A stretch of 64,000 bases of DNA from Marinobacter nauticus (GCF_003634635.1 NZ_RBJB01000002.1:1054001-1118000); one strand, 5' to 3'. Positions 1 to 8,116 are shown, counted from the first letter of the stretch. Made by a program: numbers and translations. The notes: generated by a model not told the origin, from the letters alone.

Positions 1-1
1 C

Positions 2-226
2 CCCGGCACACCGGAATACTACTATGCGAGCTCGAATGACTTGTGGCATTACCACATCGGTATCCCGGCCTACACCCAGATCCATGGACGATACAAAACC
101 TCGGACATGCTTCTACATTTCCAATGGCGAAACAAAGGTCCACATATCAGCCTCGTAGATATGTATGATCACTACACCAGCACTGGACGATTTTACCTGC
201 CATCTGGTGATTACTTGGTTCGATGA
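2..226 (+). CDS. C-terminal end of an unidentified prophage protein (left-truncated)
   Basis: The reading frame is open from base 2, before its first ATG at 41, to the stop at 224-226. It therefore probably continues left of the window, leaving 74 C-terminal codons. The visible protein is rich in Tyr, His and Asp (for example EYYYASS and WHYHIGIPAY) and shows no membrane segment or motif I recognise. Its DNA is AT-richer than the late genes to the right, as is common for cargo or early phage genes. It lies just upstream of the putative late promoter and so is probably not part of the late operon. It could also be an accidental open frame. Confidence 0.4.
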   Translation, partial: PGTPEYYYASSNDLWHYHIGIPAYTQIHGRYKTSDMLLHFQWRNKGPHISLVDMYDHYTSTGRFYLPSGDYLVR

Positions 227-236
227 TCACTACATA

Positions 237-264
237 TTGACATCAGGGGTCCAGTGGCTACACT
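237..264 (+). promoter_or_regulatory. Putative prophage late promoter
   Basis: A consensus -35 box TTGACA (237-242) is followed after 16 bases by TACACT (259-264), which matches four of six -10 positions. It lies between an upstream open frame and two terminators that precede the lysis genes. This is the layout of a lambda pR'-type promoter. The assignment is by position and sequence only. Confidence 0.4.
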
Positions 265-295
265 ATTTGCTAACTGGTCGAAATGACCCCAAACG

Positions 296-330
296 AAACC
301 GCCCTCCCCTAGGAGCTGGCGGTTTTTTTG
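296..330 (+). terminator. Rho-independent terminator 1 ahead of the late operon
   Basis: AACCGCC pairs with GGCGGTT around a short loop and is followed by a run of T residues. It sits about 35 bases downstream of the putative late promoter and upstream of any late gene. Transcripts would need antitermination to pass it. Confidence 0.75.
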
Positions 331-348
331 TGCCCGACTACTCCAACT

Positions 349-374
349 TGCCCGCCACTGAGCGGGCTTTTTTA
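349..374 (+). terminator. Rho-independent terminator 2 abutting the endolysin start
   Basis: GCCCGC and GCGGGC form a stem with a six-base loop, followed by six T residues that run directly into the ATG at 374. Two terminators in tandem before a late operon support processive antitermination. The hairpin also occupies the place where a ribosome binding site for the next gene would lie. Confidence 0.7.
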
Positions 375-802
375 TGCCTATGAATCGCGAACTGCTGAGA
401 TCACAACTTGAGCGGCATGAAGGCCTGCGCCTGAAGCCCTACCTGGACACAGTAGGCAAGTTGACCGTCGGTTATGGCCGCAACCTGGAAGAGGTAGGCA
501 TCAGTCGAGATGAGGCGGACTTCATGCTCGATAACGATATCGACATGATTGAAGCTCAACTGGAGACCGTTGACGAGTATCTGTCGCTGGACCCAGTGCG
601 TCAGACCGTTCTTGCGAACATGGGCTTCAACTTAGGGTTTTATGGCCTTATGAAGTTCAAAAGGATGTGGGCAGCAATCAGCCGGCAGGATTGGGAAAAC
701 GGTTCATGGGAAATGCGCAATTCCAAATGGGCCCGCCAGGTCGGCTATCGCGCAAGTGAACTCGCCAAGATCATGGAGACTGGCGAGGTAGCCGGTGAGT
801 GA
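374..802 (+). CDS. Phage endolysin, T4-type lysozyme (GH24)
   Basis: This 142-residue protein would cut peptidoglycan between MurNAc and GlcNAc at the end of the lytic cycle. The GH24 active-site pattern is visible: Glu16 in HEGLRL, Asp25 and Thr31, with the same spacing as Glu11, Asp20 and Thr26 of T4 lysozyme, then GYGRNL. There is no signal peptide or SAR segment, so export should depend on a holin. The start may be ATG 374 or ATG 380; neither has a clear Shine-Dalgarno sequence because a terminator hairpin lies immediately upstream. It is the first gene of the lysis cassette and overlaps the next gene by eight bases. Confidence 0.9.
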   Translation: MPMNRELLRSQLERHEGLRLKPYLDTVGKLTVGYGRNLEEVGISRDEADFMLDNDIDMIEAQLETVDEYLSLDPVRQTVLANMGFNLGFYGLMKFKRMWAAISRQDWENGSWEMRNSKWARQVGYRASELAKIMETGEVAGE

Positions 803-1073
803 TATGGCCGACCGCAGGCAATGGCACCTGGATAAGAGCGTCAGTGTTGCCCACATCATCACGACTGTTGCGCTAGTTGTGTCGGCGCTGTGGTTCCTTG
901 CCGGGCAAGACCGGAGAATCAGCAACCTCGAATTGAACTATGCGCACCTGAAGGCGGCCCGAGTTGAAGATCAGGAGCGGGCTGAACGCAAGTTCGACGA
1001 GCTCAAGACTGACCTGCGTATGATTAATGCCAAGCTTGACCGACTGATCGAGGGAAGCGGTGGTGGCCGCTGA
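795..1073 (+). CDS. Small one-TM coiled-coil lysis-cassette protein
   Basis: This 92-residue protein has a hydrophobic segment at about residues 18-36 (from AHIITTV to FLAG) and then a charged helical stretch, probably a coiled coil, to the end. I chose GTG 795 because GAGG lies six bases upstream; ATG 804 is the alternative. The gene overlaps the endolysin stop and the next gene, so the three are translationally coupled. The shape recalls XhlA-like lysis accessory proteins, but I see no diagnostic motif. A role in membrane targeting or holin assistance is inferred from position. Confidence 0.65.
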   Translation: MSDMADRRQWHLDKSVSVAHIITTVALVVSALWFLAGQDRRISNLELNYAHLKAARVEDQERAERKFDELKTDLRMINAKLDRLIEGSGGGR

Positions 1074-1284
1074 TCACCCGAACCCCAATCAGTGGTGGTA
1101 TCACCGCCGCCTGATGGCCTATTTCAGTTTGGCCTGTCTGGCCGCCTTGCTGCTCGGCATGTTTGGGAACCGTATACCAGAGCCGATGTTGCCGCTGGCT
1201 CAAACCCTGGCTTGGGTGTTCAGCGTCAACCTTCTGTACTACTACGGTGGCAATGCCGTCGAGTACCTCAAGGATCGCAAATGA
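1060..1284 (+). CDS. Putative holin, two membrane segments
   Basis: This 74-residue protein has two hydrophobic helices, about residues 19-36 and 44-60, and a charged C-terminus ending EYLKDRK. A small two-helix protein between an endolysin and Rz genes is the usual place and shape for a class II holin, which opens the inner membrane so that the endolysin can escape. The start is GTG 1060, or GTG 1063, after AGGG. Its stop overlaps the ATG of the Rz gene. The holin role is inferred from size, topology and position, not from a family match. Confidence 0.6.
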   Translation: MVAADHPNPNQWWYHRRLMAYFSLACLAALLLGMFGNRIPEPMLPLAQTLAWVFSVNLLYYYGGNAVEYLKDRK

Positions 1285-1658
1285 CTTTCAAAGTAAAGCT
1301 TTTGATTGTTGGCGCGGTTCTCGGAGCTGTTGCTCTGGGTAGCTGGACCGCTCGCGGTTGGTTTGAGGACAGCAAAGACCTCGCTGCCGTTGAAGCCCAA
1401 CGCGCTCTGGCTGCTGAGATTCGCGAGGGCCAGGCTGCCATCTCCAAGCAGGTAGAGGAGCGCCTCAGCCAGCTGCGCGCCAATGAGCGCATCATTGATC
1501 GTGGAGTTATCCGTGAGATCCAGAAGCCGATTTATCAGCGCGTGTGTTTTGAGCCTGAGCTTGTCGAGCTGCTCAATGCTGCGCAGCGAGGCGATGCTGG
1601 GGCCGGATCAGCAGAACCTGCTGGTGAAGTGCCCCGCCCAGCTTCCAGAGTTCAGTAA
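1281..1658 (+). CDS. Rz-like inner-membrane spanin (i-spanin)
   Basis: This 125-residue protein has an N-terminal membrane anchor (about residues 5-23, LLIVGAVLGAVAL) and a long periplasmic helical region rich in Glu, Ala, Gln and Arg, with the Cys of QRVCFEP near the C-terminus. This is the architecture of lambda Rz, which spans the periplasm with Rz1 to fuse inner and outer membranes at lysis. ATG 1281 overlaps the TGA of the holin gene. The Rz1 gene begins inside this frame in another phase, which supports the assignment. Confidence 0.75.
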   Translation: MTFKVKLLIVGAVLGAVALGSWTARGWFEDSKDLAAVEAQRALAAEIREGQAAISKQVEERLSQLRANERIIDRGVIREIQKPIYQRVCFEPELVELLNAAQRGDAGAGSAEPAGEVPRPASRVQ

Positions 1659-1767
1659 TGGTCAGGCAGACACCGCCGCCAGCGTGATAACAGCCACGGC
1701 CAGCATCTACCACGACTGCGCCACCAGGCAGCGTGGCTTGGTCGATGCAGTGATTGAGAGCCAGTAG
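1513..1767 (+). CDS. Rz1-like outer-membrane lipoprotein spanin (o-spanin), overlapping Rz
   Basis: In a different phase from Rz, GTG 1513 opens a lipoprotein-like sequence: basic start RSRSR, hydrophobic FISACVLSLSL, and lipobox LSSC with Cys at codon 1570-1572, followed by about 65 mature residues. GGAG lies six bases before this GTG. The longer ATG 1483 start has no ribosome binding site and gives an unusually long n-region. The overlap with the 3' part of Rz is the arrangement known for many Rz/Rz1 pairs. The mature part is longer and less proline-rich than lambda Rz1. Its stop overlaps the GTG of the HNH gene by one base. Confidence 0.65.
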   Translation: MRSRSRFISACVLSLSLSSCSMLRSEAMLGPDQQNLLVKCPAQLPEFSNGQADTAASVITATASIYHDCATRQRGLVDAVIESQ

Positions 1768-2147
1768 TGCCTCGCAGACCACTGAAGCCATGCGCAGCAG
1801 CAGGTTGCCATGAGCTGCTGCGAGGGCAGCGCTATTGCGACAAACACCAGCCCGCCCCCAGGCAGTACAACCGAGCCAAGGAAAGGGAGCGTGGCAGCAG
1901 CACCCAACGAGGTTATGGCTACAAATGGCGCCAAGCCCGGCGCGATTGGTTGATGGCCAACCCCCTGTGTGCTGAGTGCAACAGGCAAGGCCGAATCACA
2001 GCGGCAACAGATGTTGATCACATCATCCCCCACAGAGGCGACCTGAAACTCTTCTGGAGCCGCTCCAACTGGCAGTCACTCTGCCACCCATGCCACTCAC
2101 GAAAGACCGCGAGAGAGGACGGAGGGTTCGGCAACGATCGAGGCTGA
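1767..2147 (+). CDS. HNH endonuclease next to the terminase genes
   Basis: This 126-residue protein begins with a Cys/His cluster (CAAAGCHELL, YCDKH) and has a classic HNH core: CAEC, then VDHIIPH, the conserved Asn-Trp of SNWQSL, and CHPCHSRKT. In HK97-type cos phages a small HNH protein encoded beside terS and terL works with the terminase in cos cleavage and packaging. That role is assigned here from family and position. Translation starts at GTG 1767, overlapping the preceding TAG. Confidence 0.85.
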   Translation: MPRRPLKPCAAAGCHELLRGQRYCDKHQPAPRQYNRAKERERGSSTQRGYGYKWRQARRDWLMANPLCAECNRQGRITAATDVDHIIPHRGDLKLFWSRSNWQSLCHPCHSRKTAREDGGFGNDRG

Positions 2148-2252
2148 GGGCCCCGGGGGTGGTCAAATCTCTACAGGTCACAAGACCTCGACCGCGTGCC
2201 CTAGCCAGATTTTTATGCGTGAGAAATAACGAAACTTTTTTGGGAGGCCCTG
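2148..2252. other. Noncoding gap between HNH and terS, candidate cos region
   Basis: About 105 bases lie between the HNH and terS genes, the longest gap in an otherwise packed cluster. It opens with a G/C-rich run (AGGGCCCCGGGGG) and then the moderately AT-rich tract TCAAATCTCTACAGG. Phages with an HNH protein and P27-type terS often have cos here. I cannot define the cut positions. Confidence 0.35.
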
Positions 2253-2699
2253 GTGAACAACAACGCCCCGGTTCGCGCCTCCGGCGGAGGGCGGAAAAGG
2301 AAGTCGCTCGGCACACAGAAAAGCTCGATCACTCGGATTAACCCGCCAGAGGAATTGATGGGCGAGGCGGCCCGCCGGATCTGGAAACAACAATCGAAAG
2401 TTCTGATTGATCGCGGCACCTTCGAGGTCGAAGACGCCCCACTCCTGCAAGCCTACTGCAACGCCTGGCAGTTGATGCTCGATGCTGAAACCAGAATCGC
2501 CAAGGAAGGATTAACGCTGCCCACCGCTGACGGCAGCGAGAAGATGCACCCAGTCATCAACGTGCGAGACAAATCAGTGCAGCAACTTTCGAGGCTCGGC
2601 TCTTTGCTCGGCCTGGATCCGCTCACCCGCCATCGGATGCTCGGTGGCGGAGCGAACGACGATGGCAAAAACGAGGGCAACGAATTCGACGAGTTCTAA
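2253..2699 (+). CDS. Terminase small subunit, P27 family
   Basis: This 148-residue protein would bind the packaging site and load DNA onto the large subunit. It looks like the P27 family: a basic Gly-rich N-terminus, a helical DNA-binding middle part (NPPEELMGEAARRIW) and the C-terminal region SRLGSLLGLDPLTRHRM. Translation starts at GTG 2253, with GGGAGG about six bases upstream. It lies three bases before terL, as expected for a terminase operon. Confidence 0.85.
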   Translation: MNNNAPVRASGGGRKRKSLGTQKSSITRINPPEELMGEAARRIWKQQSKVLIDRGTFEVEDAPLLQAYCNAWQLMLDAETRIAKEGLTLPTADGSEKMHPVINVRDKSVQQLSRLGSLLGLDPLTRHRMLGGGANDDGKNEGNEFDEF

Positions 2700-2702
2700 C
2701 CT

Positions 2703-4421
2703 ATGAGCGCCTACCCGAATGTGAACGCGGCGCAGAAGTACGCCCGCGACGTGGTAGGGGGCCGGATCGTCGCCTGCAACTACGTGAAGGCAGCTTGTGC
2801 CCGACACCTCAACGATCTGAAAGCCGCGAAGGCGAAGAGCTACCCCTACCGGTTCGACCGGGATCTGGCGGAGCGGGCGTGTCGATTCGTCCAGCTGCTG
2901 CCCCACACCAAAGGTGAGTGGGCCCGCGGCAATCAGAGAATCGTTCTCGAGCCTTGGCAGCTGTTCAGCTTTGCAATGGTGTTCGGGTGGGTTCGCAAGA
3001 AAGACAAGCTCCGGCGGTTCAGGGAAGTCTACGAGGAAGTTCCCAGGAAGAACGGCAAATCGATCAAGGTAGCCGGTGCGGGGCTGTACGCCTTCTGCGC
3101 AGATAACGAATACGGCGCCGAGGTTTACTGCGGTGCCACCAGCGAGAAACAGGCATGGGAGGTTTTCCGCCCTGCCCTCAAAATGGCCCGCCGGCTCCCA
3201 AACCTGCGCAAGCGATTTGGCATCGTTCCCTGGGCTAAAAAACTGGAACGGGCTGACGGTTCTGTATTTGAGCCGGTGATAGGCGATCCCGGCGACGGCT
3301 CCAGTCCGTCAATGGCCATCGTGGATGAATACCACGAACATCCGGACTCCCGCCTTTACGACACGATGATCACCGGCATGGGCGCACGATCCCAGCCGCT
3401 GATGTGGGTGATCACAACCGCCGGCTTCGATATCGCGGGCCCGTGCTACGAAATGCGGGAACGCGCCATCGAGATGCTGGAAGGAACCAGCCAGGACGAT
3501 GAGCTGTTCGCGATCATTTACACGATCGACCCCGGCGACGACTGGACGACCGACGAGGCGATTCTCAAGGCCAACCCGAACGCCGGGGTTTCAGTAAAGC
3601 TCGACTACCTCCGCAGCCAGCGGGACAAGGCAGTGGCGCGGGCAAGGCTGGCCAACAAGTACAAAACCAAGCACCTCAATGTGTGGGTTTCCTCGAAAGA
3701 GGCATTCTTCAACATGGAGGATTGGAAGCGCTGCGAAGACCGGTCTCTAACGATCGACCAGTTCCGCGGCGAAGAGTGCATCCTCGCGTTCGACCTGGCC
3801 CGCAAGCTGGACATGAACTCCATGGCCCGGGTGTTCCGAAAAGTGATCGACGGCAAAACGCATTACTACAGCGTGGGGCCTCGATTCTGGGTGCCAGAAG
3901 ATACCGCCTTCGATAACGAGGACCGCCGGATCAGCGAGCGGTTCCAGGGCTGGATTGAGTCGAAGCACCTGGACGCGACGGACGGCAGCGAGGTGGATTA
4001 TCGGGAAATTCTGGAGTGTGCCAAGGAAGCGAGCCTTGAGACGCCAGCACTGGAATGCCCAATCGACCCACACGGCGCCACCAACCTTTCGCACCAGCTG
4101 GACGACGAAGGCCTGAACCCGGTCACCATAGTTCAGAACTACACCAACATGTCGGACCCCATGAAGGAACTGGAAGCGGCGATCGTCTCTGGCCGGTTCC
4201 ACCATGATGGCCACCCGATCATGACCTGGTGTGTTGGCAACGTGGTTGGCAAGTATCTGCCCGGCAACGACGACGTGGTTCGTCCTATCAAGCAGGGCGA
4301 TCACAACAAGATTGACGGCGCGGTGGCGCTAATCATGGCCATTGGCCGCGCACTGGCTCACGCCCAAGTAGGCGAGAGCGTGCTCGACACCCTCTCCGAC
4401 GACGACATTCTGGTGATGTGA
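2703..4421 (+). CDS. Terminase large subunit (HK97/P27 type)
   Basis: This 572-residue protein is the ATP-driven DNA packaging motor with a C-terminal nuclease. The ATPase motifs are visible: a Walker A variant PRKNGKS at residues 114-120 and Walker B SMAIVDEY at 203-210. The nuclease part starts near [14 protein letters not shown], whose Asp would bind metal. Length and motif order match P27-linked large terminases. The stop TGA is followed at once by the start of a 58-codon membrane protein gene. Confidence 0.95.
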   Translation: MSAYPNVNAAQKYARDVVGGRIVACNYVKAACARHLNDLKAAKAKSYPYRFDRDLAERACRFVQLLPHTKGEWARGNQRIVLEPWQLFSFAMVFGWVRKKDKLRRFREVYEEVPRKNGKSIKVAGAGLYAFCADNEYGAEVYCGATSEKQAWEVFRPALKMARRLPNLRKRFGIVPWAKKLERADGSVFEPVIGDPGDGSSPSMAIVDEYHEHPDSRLYDTMITGMGARSQPLMWVITTAGFDIAGPCYEMRERAIEMLEGTSQDDELFAIIYTIDPGDDWTTDEAILKANPNAGVSVKLDYLRSQRDKAVARARLANKYKTKHLNVWVSSKEAFFNMEDWKRCEDRSLTIDQFRGEECILAFDLARKLDMNSMARVFRKVIDGKTHYYSVGPRFWVPEDTAFDNEDRRISERFQGWIESKHLDATDGSEVDYREILECAKEASLETPALECPIDPHGATNLSHQLDDEGLNPVTIVQNYTNMSDPMKELEAAIVSGRFHHDGHPIMTWCVGNVVGKYLPGNDDVVRPIKQGDHNKIDGAVALIMAIGRALAHAQVGESVLDTLSDDDILVM

Positions 4422-4598
4422 ATGCGCACTTACCTGATCGACACCCTGGGCCTGACCGGCTTCGGGGCGATGACTTATGGCCTGTATCTCCGTTTCGGCC
4501 TCGCGGACGCCCTTATCGCTGCCGGCGGCATGATGCTGGTCATGGCTTTGGCAGCCGCCCGGGCGTCCAAACGCAACGCTGGCGGAGGTAAGAAATAA
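4422..4598 (+). CDS. Small membrane protein between terL and portal
   Basis: ATG 4422 overlaps the terL stop, and TAA 4596-4598 overlaps the portal ATG, so 58 codons fill the gap exactly. The product has two hydrophobic stretches (about residues 9-22 and 29-46, ending MMLVMALAAA) and a basic Gly-rich tail, RNAGGGKK. Small membrane proteins occur here in other HK97-type phages. The tight overlaps at both ends make it very likely translated. Function is unknown; superinfection exclusion or a DNA-packaging role at the membrane would be guesses. Confidence 0.7.
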   Translation: MRTYLIDTLGLTGFGAMTYGLYLRFGLADALIAAGGMMLVMALAAARASKRNAGGGKK

Positions 4599-5833
4599 TG
4601 CTCGAGTCTCTTTTCGCCTCCGAGGCCCGTTCGATCGAGAACCCGGACACCCCGCTGACCGGCCAGAACCTTGATGAGTATCTGCAGGGCGACAGCGGCA
4701 TCACCGTGGACAACCACTCAGCCTTAACGCTTTCAGCTGTGTACTCCTGCATCTACGTGCTGTCGTCATCCATTGGCCAGCTGCCGCTCCACGTTATGCG
4801 CAAGCAGGGCAACAACATCGAGGCCGCCAAGGACCACCCGGCTTATTGGCTTCTGCACGACGAGCCCAACACCTGGCAGACCAGTTACAAGTGGCGAGAA
4901 ACAAAACAGGCGCACGTCCTTGGTTGGGGCAACGGCTACACACAAGCCATTCGCAGCCCTCGCGGCGAGCTCCGGGAATTGGTAACGCGGCGCCCCTGGG
5001 AGACCCAGCTGGTCAAGAACGGTAACCGCTGGCTATTCGCTGTAAACGAGGAAGACGAAGGCAGCCGAGCGGTGGCGCTGGAAGACATGATCCACGTTCG
5101 AGCTCTGGGCTCCGATGGCCGCACCGGGAAGAGCCTGATTCGCCAGCACGCCGAAACCATCGGCCTGGGGCTGGCGGCTCAGCGGTATGGCAAGGATTTC
5201 TTCACTGGTGGAGGCAGGCCGACAGGGCTGGTGACCGTAAAAAATGCCCTGCAAAAAGACAGCTGGACGCGCCTGAAAGAGGCATGGCAGGGCGCTGTCT
5301 CCCGCCTGAAAGCCAGTGAAAACAAAACCCTATTACTCCCGGCGGATCTCGATTACAAGTCGATCACCATCCCGCCAGAAGACGCGCAGTTCCTGGAAAC
5401 CCGGAAGCTGAATCGCTCCGAAGTGGCCGGCATCTTTAACGTCCCGGCCCACATGATCAATGACCTGGACAAGGCCACCTTCTCCAATATCAGCGAACAA
5501 GCCATCCAGTTCGTCCGGCATACCATGATGCCGTGGATCGTGAACTGGGAGCAGGAAATTAACCGGCGGGTTTTCACCCGAGCAGAACGGGCCGCTGGCT
5601 ATTACGCCAAGTTCAATCTGGCAGGCCTGCTCCGCGGTACCGCCAAGGAGCGCGCCGAGTTCTACCACTACGCCATCACCGATGGCTGGATGGACCGCAA
5701 CGAAGCCCGAGTGCTGGAAGACATGAACCCGCGTGACGGCCTCGACCAGATGCTGGTCAGCGTCAACGCCCAACCCCTGAGCAATCTGAACAACTCCAAC
5801 ACCCCCAACGATGACGAGGAACCCACCTCATGA
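4598..5833 (+). CDS. Portal protein, HK97 family
   Basis: This 411-residue protein would form the dodecameric ring at one capsid vertex through which DNA enters and leaves. The region from AVYSCIYVLSSSIGQLPLHV through HPAYWLLHDEPN, and FNVPAHMINDLDKATFSNISEQAIQF later in the chain, are typical of the HK97 gp3-like family. Length and position between terL and the prohead protease agree. It overlaps the protease gene by four bases. Confidence 0.95.
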   Translation: MLESLFASEARSIENPDTPLTGQNLDEYLQGDSGITVDNHSALTLSAVYSCIYVLSSSIGQLPLHVMRKQGNNIEAAKDHPAYWLLHDEPNTWQTSYKWRETKQAHVLGWGNGYTQAIRSPRGELRELVTRRPWETQLVKNGNRWLFAVNEEDEGSRAVALEDMIHVRALGSDGRTGKSLIRQHAETIGLGLAAQRYGKDFFTGGGRPTGLVTVKNALQKDSWTRLKEAWQGAVSRLKASENKTLLLPADLDYKSITIPPEDAQFLETRKLNRSEVAGIFNVPAHMINDLDKATFSNISEQAIQFVRHTMMPWIVNWEQEINRRVFTRAERAAGYYAKFNLAGLLRGTAKERAEFYHYAITDGWMDRNEARVLEDMNPRDGLDQMLVSVNAQPLSNLNNSNTPNDDEEPTS

Positions 5834-6432
5834 GCGAAGTCGAGAAGCGCGCCCTTCCGTGTGAGGTGCGTGCCGAAGAAACCGAGGAAGGACAACCCGC
5901 CCGCATCGTCGGGCACGGTGCCGTCTTCAACAAGCGCAGCGACATGATTCTCGGCATGTTCAAAGAGGAGATCGCCCCGGGCGCCTTCGATGATGTGCTC
6001 GGTGACGACGTGCGCGCTCTGTTCAACCACGACCCCAACTTCGTGCTGGGCCGAACCCTCAGCGGAACTCTTGAGCTGTCCGTGGATTCAGAGGGCCTTC
6101 GCTACGACATCAACCCGCCAGATACCCAGTCTGTTCGCGATCTGGTTCTGGCACCGCTGGCCCGGGGTGATATCACCGGTTCCAGCTTCGCGTTCCGAGT
6201 TGCCCCCGATGGCGATGAATGGCGCGAAGAAGACGACGGCCTGATTGTGCGGACCATTCGCCGCTTCAGCCGGTTGCTCGACGTTTCGCCGGTGACTTAC
6301 CCGGCGTACCCGGATGCGGGCGCTGCCAAGCGCTCCCTCGAAGCTCGCTGTGCCGAGATTCAAAACCTCGCTCAGCGAGCAATCAATCAGCGCCGCGCCC
6401 GCGAGCGCTTCCTTGAACTCATCCACGCCTGA
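5830..6432 (+). CDS. Prohead protease, HK97 family (peptidase S78)
   Basis: This 200-residue protease would cleave the scaffold-like delta domain of the capsid protein during head maturation. The expected active-site residues are seen: His67 in FNHDPN and Ser118 in DITGSSFAF, close to His65 and Ser114 of HK97 gp4. The N-terminal GHGAVFN and the later SPVTYPAYPD are also typical. It is coupled to the portal gene by a four-base overlap and is followed by the capsid gene. Confidence 0.93.
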   Translation: MSEVEKRALPCEVRAEETEEGQPARIVGHGAVFNKRSDMILGMFKEEIAPGAFDDVLGDDVRALFNHDPNFVLGRTLSGTLELSVDSEGLRYDINPPDTQSVRDLVLAPLARGDITGSSFAFRVAPDGDEWREEDDGLIVRTIRRFSRLLDVSPVTYPAYPDAGAAKRSLEARCAEIQNLAQRAINQRRARERFLELIHA

Positions 6433-6464
6433 ACCTCAAACAGCGCCCCGGAGGGCTGAACAAC

Positions 6465-7691
6465 ATGAAACTTCATGAATTGAAGCAAGCTTACAACGAA
6501 GTCGCCCGCAACATGCGCAACCTGCATGACAACATCGGCGATAACACCTGGACTGACGAACAGCGCAGCCAGTGGACCGAAATGAAGAAGAAGCTGGACG
6601 GCTTCGACGAGCAGATCAAGCGCGAAGAGGCCCTTCGTGATGCAGATCAGCGCTTCGTGGAGGAGCACGAAGAAGAGCATCGCAACAACCAGGAAAGCGA
6701 AGAACGCGGCGGAGAGTCTGCTGACGAACAGCGTGCCGCTGCCTTTGATGCTTTCCTGCGTCAGGGCATGAGCGAAATGACCACCGAGCAGCGCCAGATC
6801 CTTCGCGAGATGCGCGCTCAGGCAACCAGCCCCGGTGAGAAAGGTGGCTATACCGTACCGACCCAGATGCTGAACATGATCTACGAATCCATGAAGGATT
6901 ATGGCGGCCTTGCCGGTGTGGCCCAGATCATGACCACCGACAGCGGGAACCCGATTGAATGGCCAACCAGCAATGGTACTGCCGAAGAGGGCGTGCTGCT
7001 GGGCGAGAATCAGGAAGCTGCCGAAGAGGATGTCGAATTCGGCATGGAGACTTTGGGCGCTGTGAAGCTCACATCCAAAGTGATCCGCGTGTCCAATGAG
7101 CTGTTGAACGACTCCGGCGTGAACATCGAGGCGTTCCTGGCAAATCGCATCGGTCAGCGCATTGGTCGCGGCGAAGCCAAGTATCTGGTTCAGGGTACCG
7201 GTGCCGGAACTCCGAAACAGCCCAACGGCCTGCAGTCCGCCGTTACTGGTGTCACAAATGTGGCTGCCAATAACGAGTTCACCTGGCAGGAGATCAACGC
7301 CCTCATCCACTCCATCGATCCGGCATACCGCCGCGCCGCTGGCTTCCGCATCGGCTTCAACGACAACACCCTGAAGCTGTTGACGGAAATGGAAGACAAC
7401 CAGGGCCGTCCGCTTTGGCTGCCTGCCGTTGCCGGCGCCGCGCCAGCCACCATCCTGAACCGGGAATACTTCGTCGACCAGGGCATTGACGATATCGCCG
7501 ACAACGCCAAGTTCATGTACGCGGGTGATTTCAAGCAATTCATCATCCGCCGCGTGCGCTACATGGTGTTGAAGCGTCTGGTTGAGCGTTACGCCGAATT
7601 CGATCAGACCGGCTTCCTGGCATTCCACCGCTTTGACTGCGTTCTGCAAGACACCGCCGCAATCAAGGCGCTGGCCGGCCCGGTCGTTTAA
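6465..7691 (+). CDS. Major capsid protein, HK97 fold, with delta domain
   Basis: This 408-residue protein forms the icosahedral shell. The first 110 or so residues are highly charged and helical (from KQAYNEV to EEHEEEHRNN), as in the HK97 delta domain, which replaces a separate scaffold and is removed by the protease. The cut probably falls near residues 115-125, before GEKGGYTVPT. The remainder (VPTQMLN, then the Ala/Gly-rich GTGAGTPKQPNG and FNDNTLKLL) is typical of the family. GGAGG lies upstream. A stable hairpin (7712-7739) follows the stop. Confidence 0.95.
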   Translation: MKLHELKQAYNEVARNMRNLHDNIGDNTWTDEQRSQWTEMKKKLDGFDEQIKREEALRDADQRFVEEHEEEHRNNQESEERGGESADEQRAAAFDAFLRQGMSEMTTEQRQILREMRAQATSPGEKGGYTVPTQMLNMIYESMKDYGGLAGVAQIMTTDSGNPIEWPTSNGTAEEGVLLGENQEAAEEDVEFGMETLGAVKLTSKVIRVSNELLNDSGVNIEAFLANRIGQRIGRGEAKYLVQGTGAGTPKQPNGLQSAVTGVTNVAANNEFTWQEINALIHSIDPAYRRAAGFRIGFNDNTLKLLTEMEDNQGRPLWLPAVAGAAPATILNREYFVDQGIDDIADNAKFMYAGDFKQFIIRRVRYMVLKRLVERYAEFDQTGFLAFHRFDCVLQDTAAIKALAGPVV

Positions 7692-7711
7692 TCGGCTGGC
7701 GGTTCCGAACC

Positions 7712-7739
7712 GGCTGGTCCCGCTACGTTGGGGCCAGCC
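7712..7739 (+). other. Intercistronic hairpin after the capsid gene
   Basis: GGCTGGTCCC and GGGGCCAGCC form a ten-pair stem (one G-T pair) with an eight-base loop. No T run follows, so it is more likely an mRNA 3'-end stabiliser or partial attenuator than a full terminator. It would help set high capsid expression relative to the genes downstream. Confidence 0.55.
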
Positions 7740-7757
7740 TTCACTTGAGACTGTCAC

Positions 7758-8105
7758 ATGCTCGAACTGGACATCATCAAGCCGCACCTTCGGTTGGAGC
7801 TGGACGACTCCGAAGAAGACGCGCTGCTAGAAACCTACGCAACGGCTGCACAGCGCTACGTCGAGAATCACATCGGCCGGAACCTGTATGCCACCGCGGG
7901 CGAGATCCCCAAGGATCCGGAAACCGGAGAACCAACAGACGACCACGCCCTGGTGCTTGATGACGACATCACGGCAGCAATGCTGTTGCTGATCGGCCAC
8001 TGGTACGTGAACCGGGAAAGCGTCGTGGTTGGATCAATCACCGCCGAGGTGCCGATGGCGGTAGACGCGCTGATCTGCCCTTACCGTCACTTCTACTTCG
8101 CTTAG
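7758..8105 (+). CDS. Head-tail connector protein, gp6-like
   Basis: This 115-residue, mostly helical protein has features of the HK97 gp6-like adaptor: an acidic start LELDIIKPHLRLELDDSEEDALLE, a helix with YVENHIGR, and the C-terminal VPMAVDALICPYRHF. It would form the ring below the portal in the neck. Position directly after the capsid gene is the family norm. Confidence 0.85.
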   Translation: MLELDIIKPHLRLELDDSEEDALLETYATAAQRYVENHIGRNLYATAGEIPKDPETGEPTDDHALVLDDDITAAMLLLIGHWYVNRESVVVGSITAEVPMAVDALICPYRHFYFA

Positions 8106-8116
8106 AGGAATCGAAC

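Noticed and set aside
6387-7787. Long open frame (466 codons) on the minus strand opposite the capsid gene
   Set aside because: It lies opposite a clear HK97 capsid protein, has low-complexity His/Leu/Val-rich sequence and no family features. It is a high-GC shadow.
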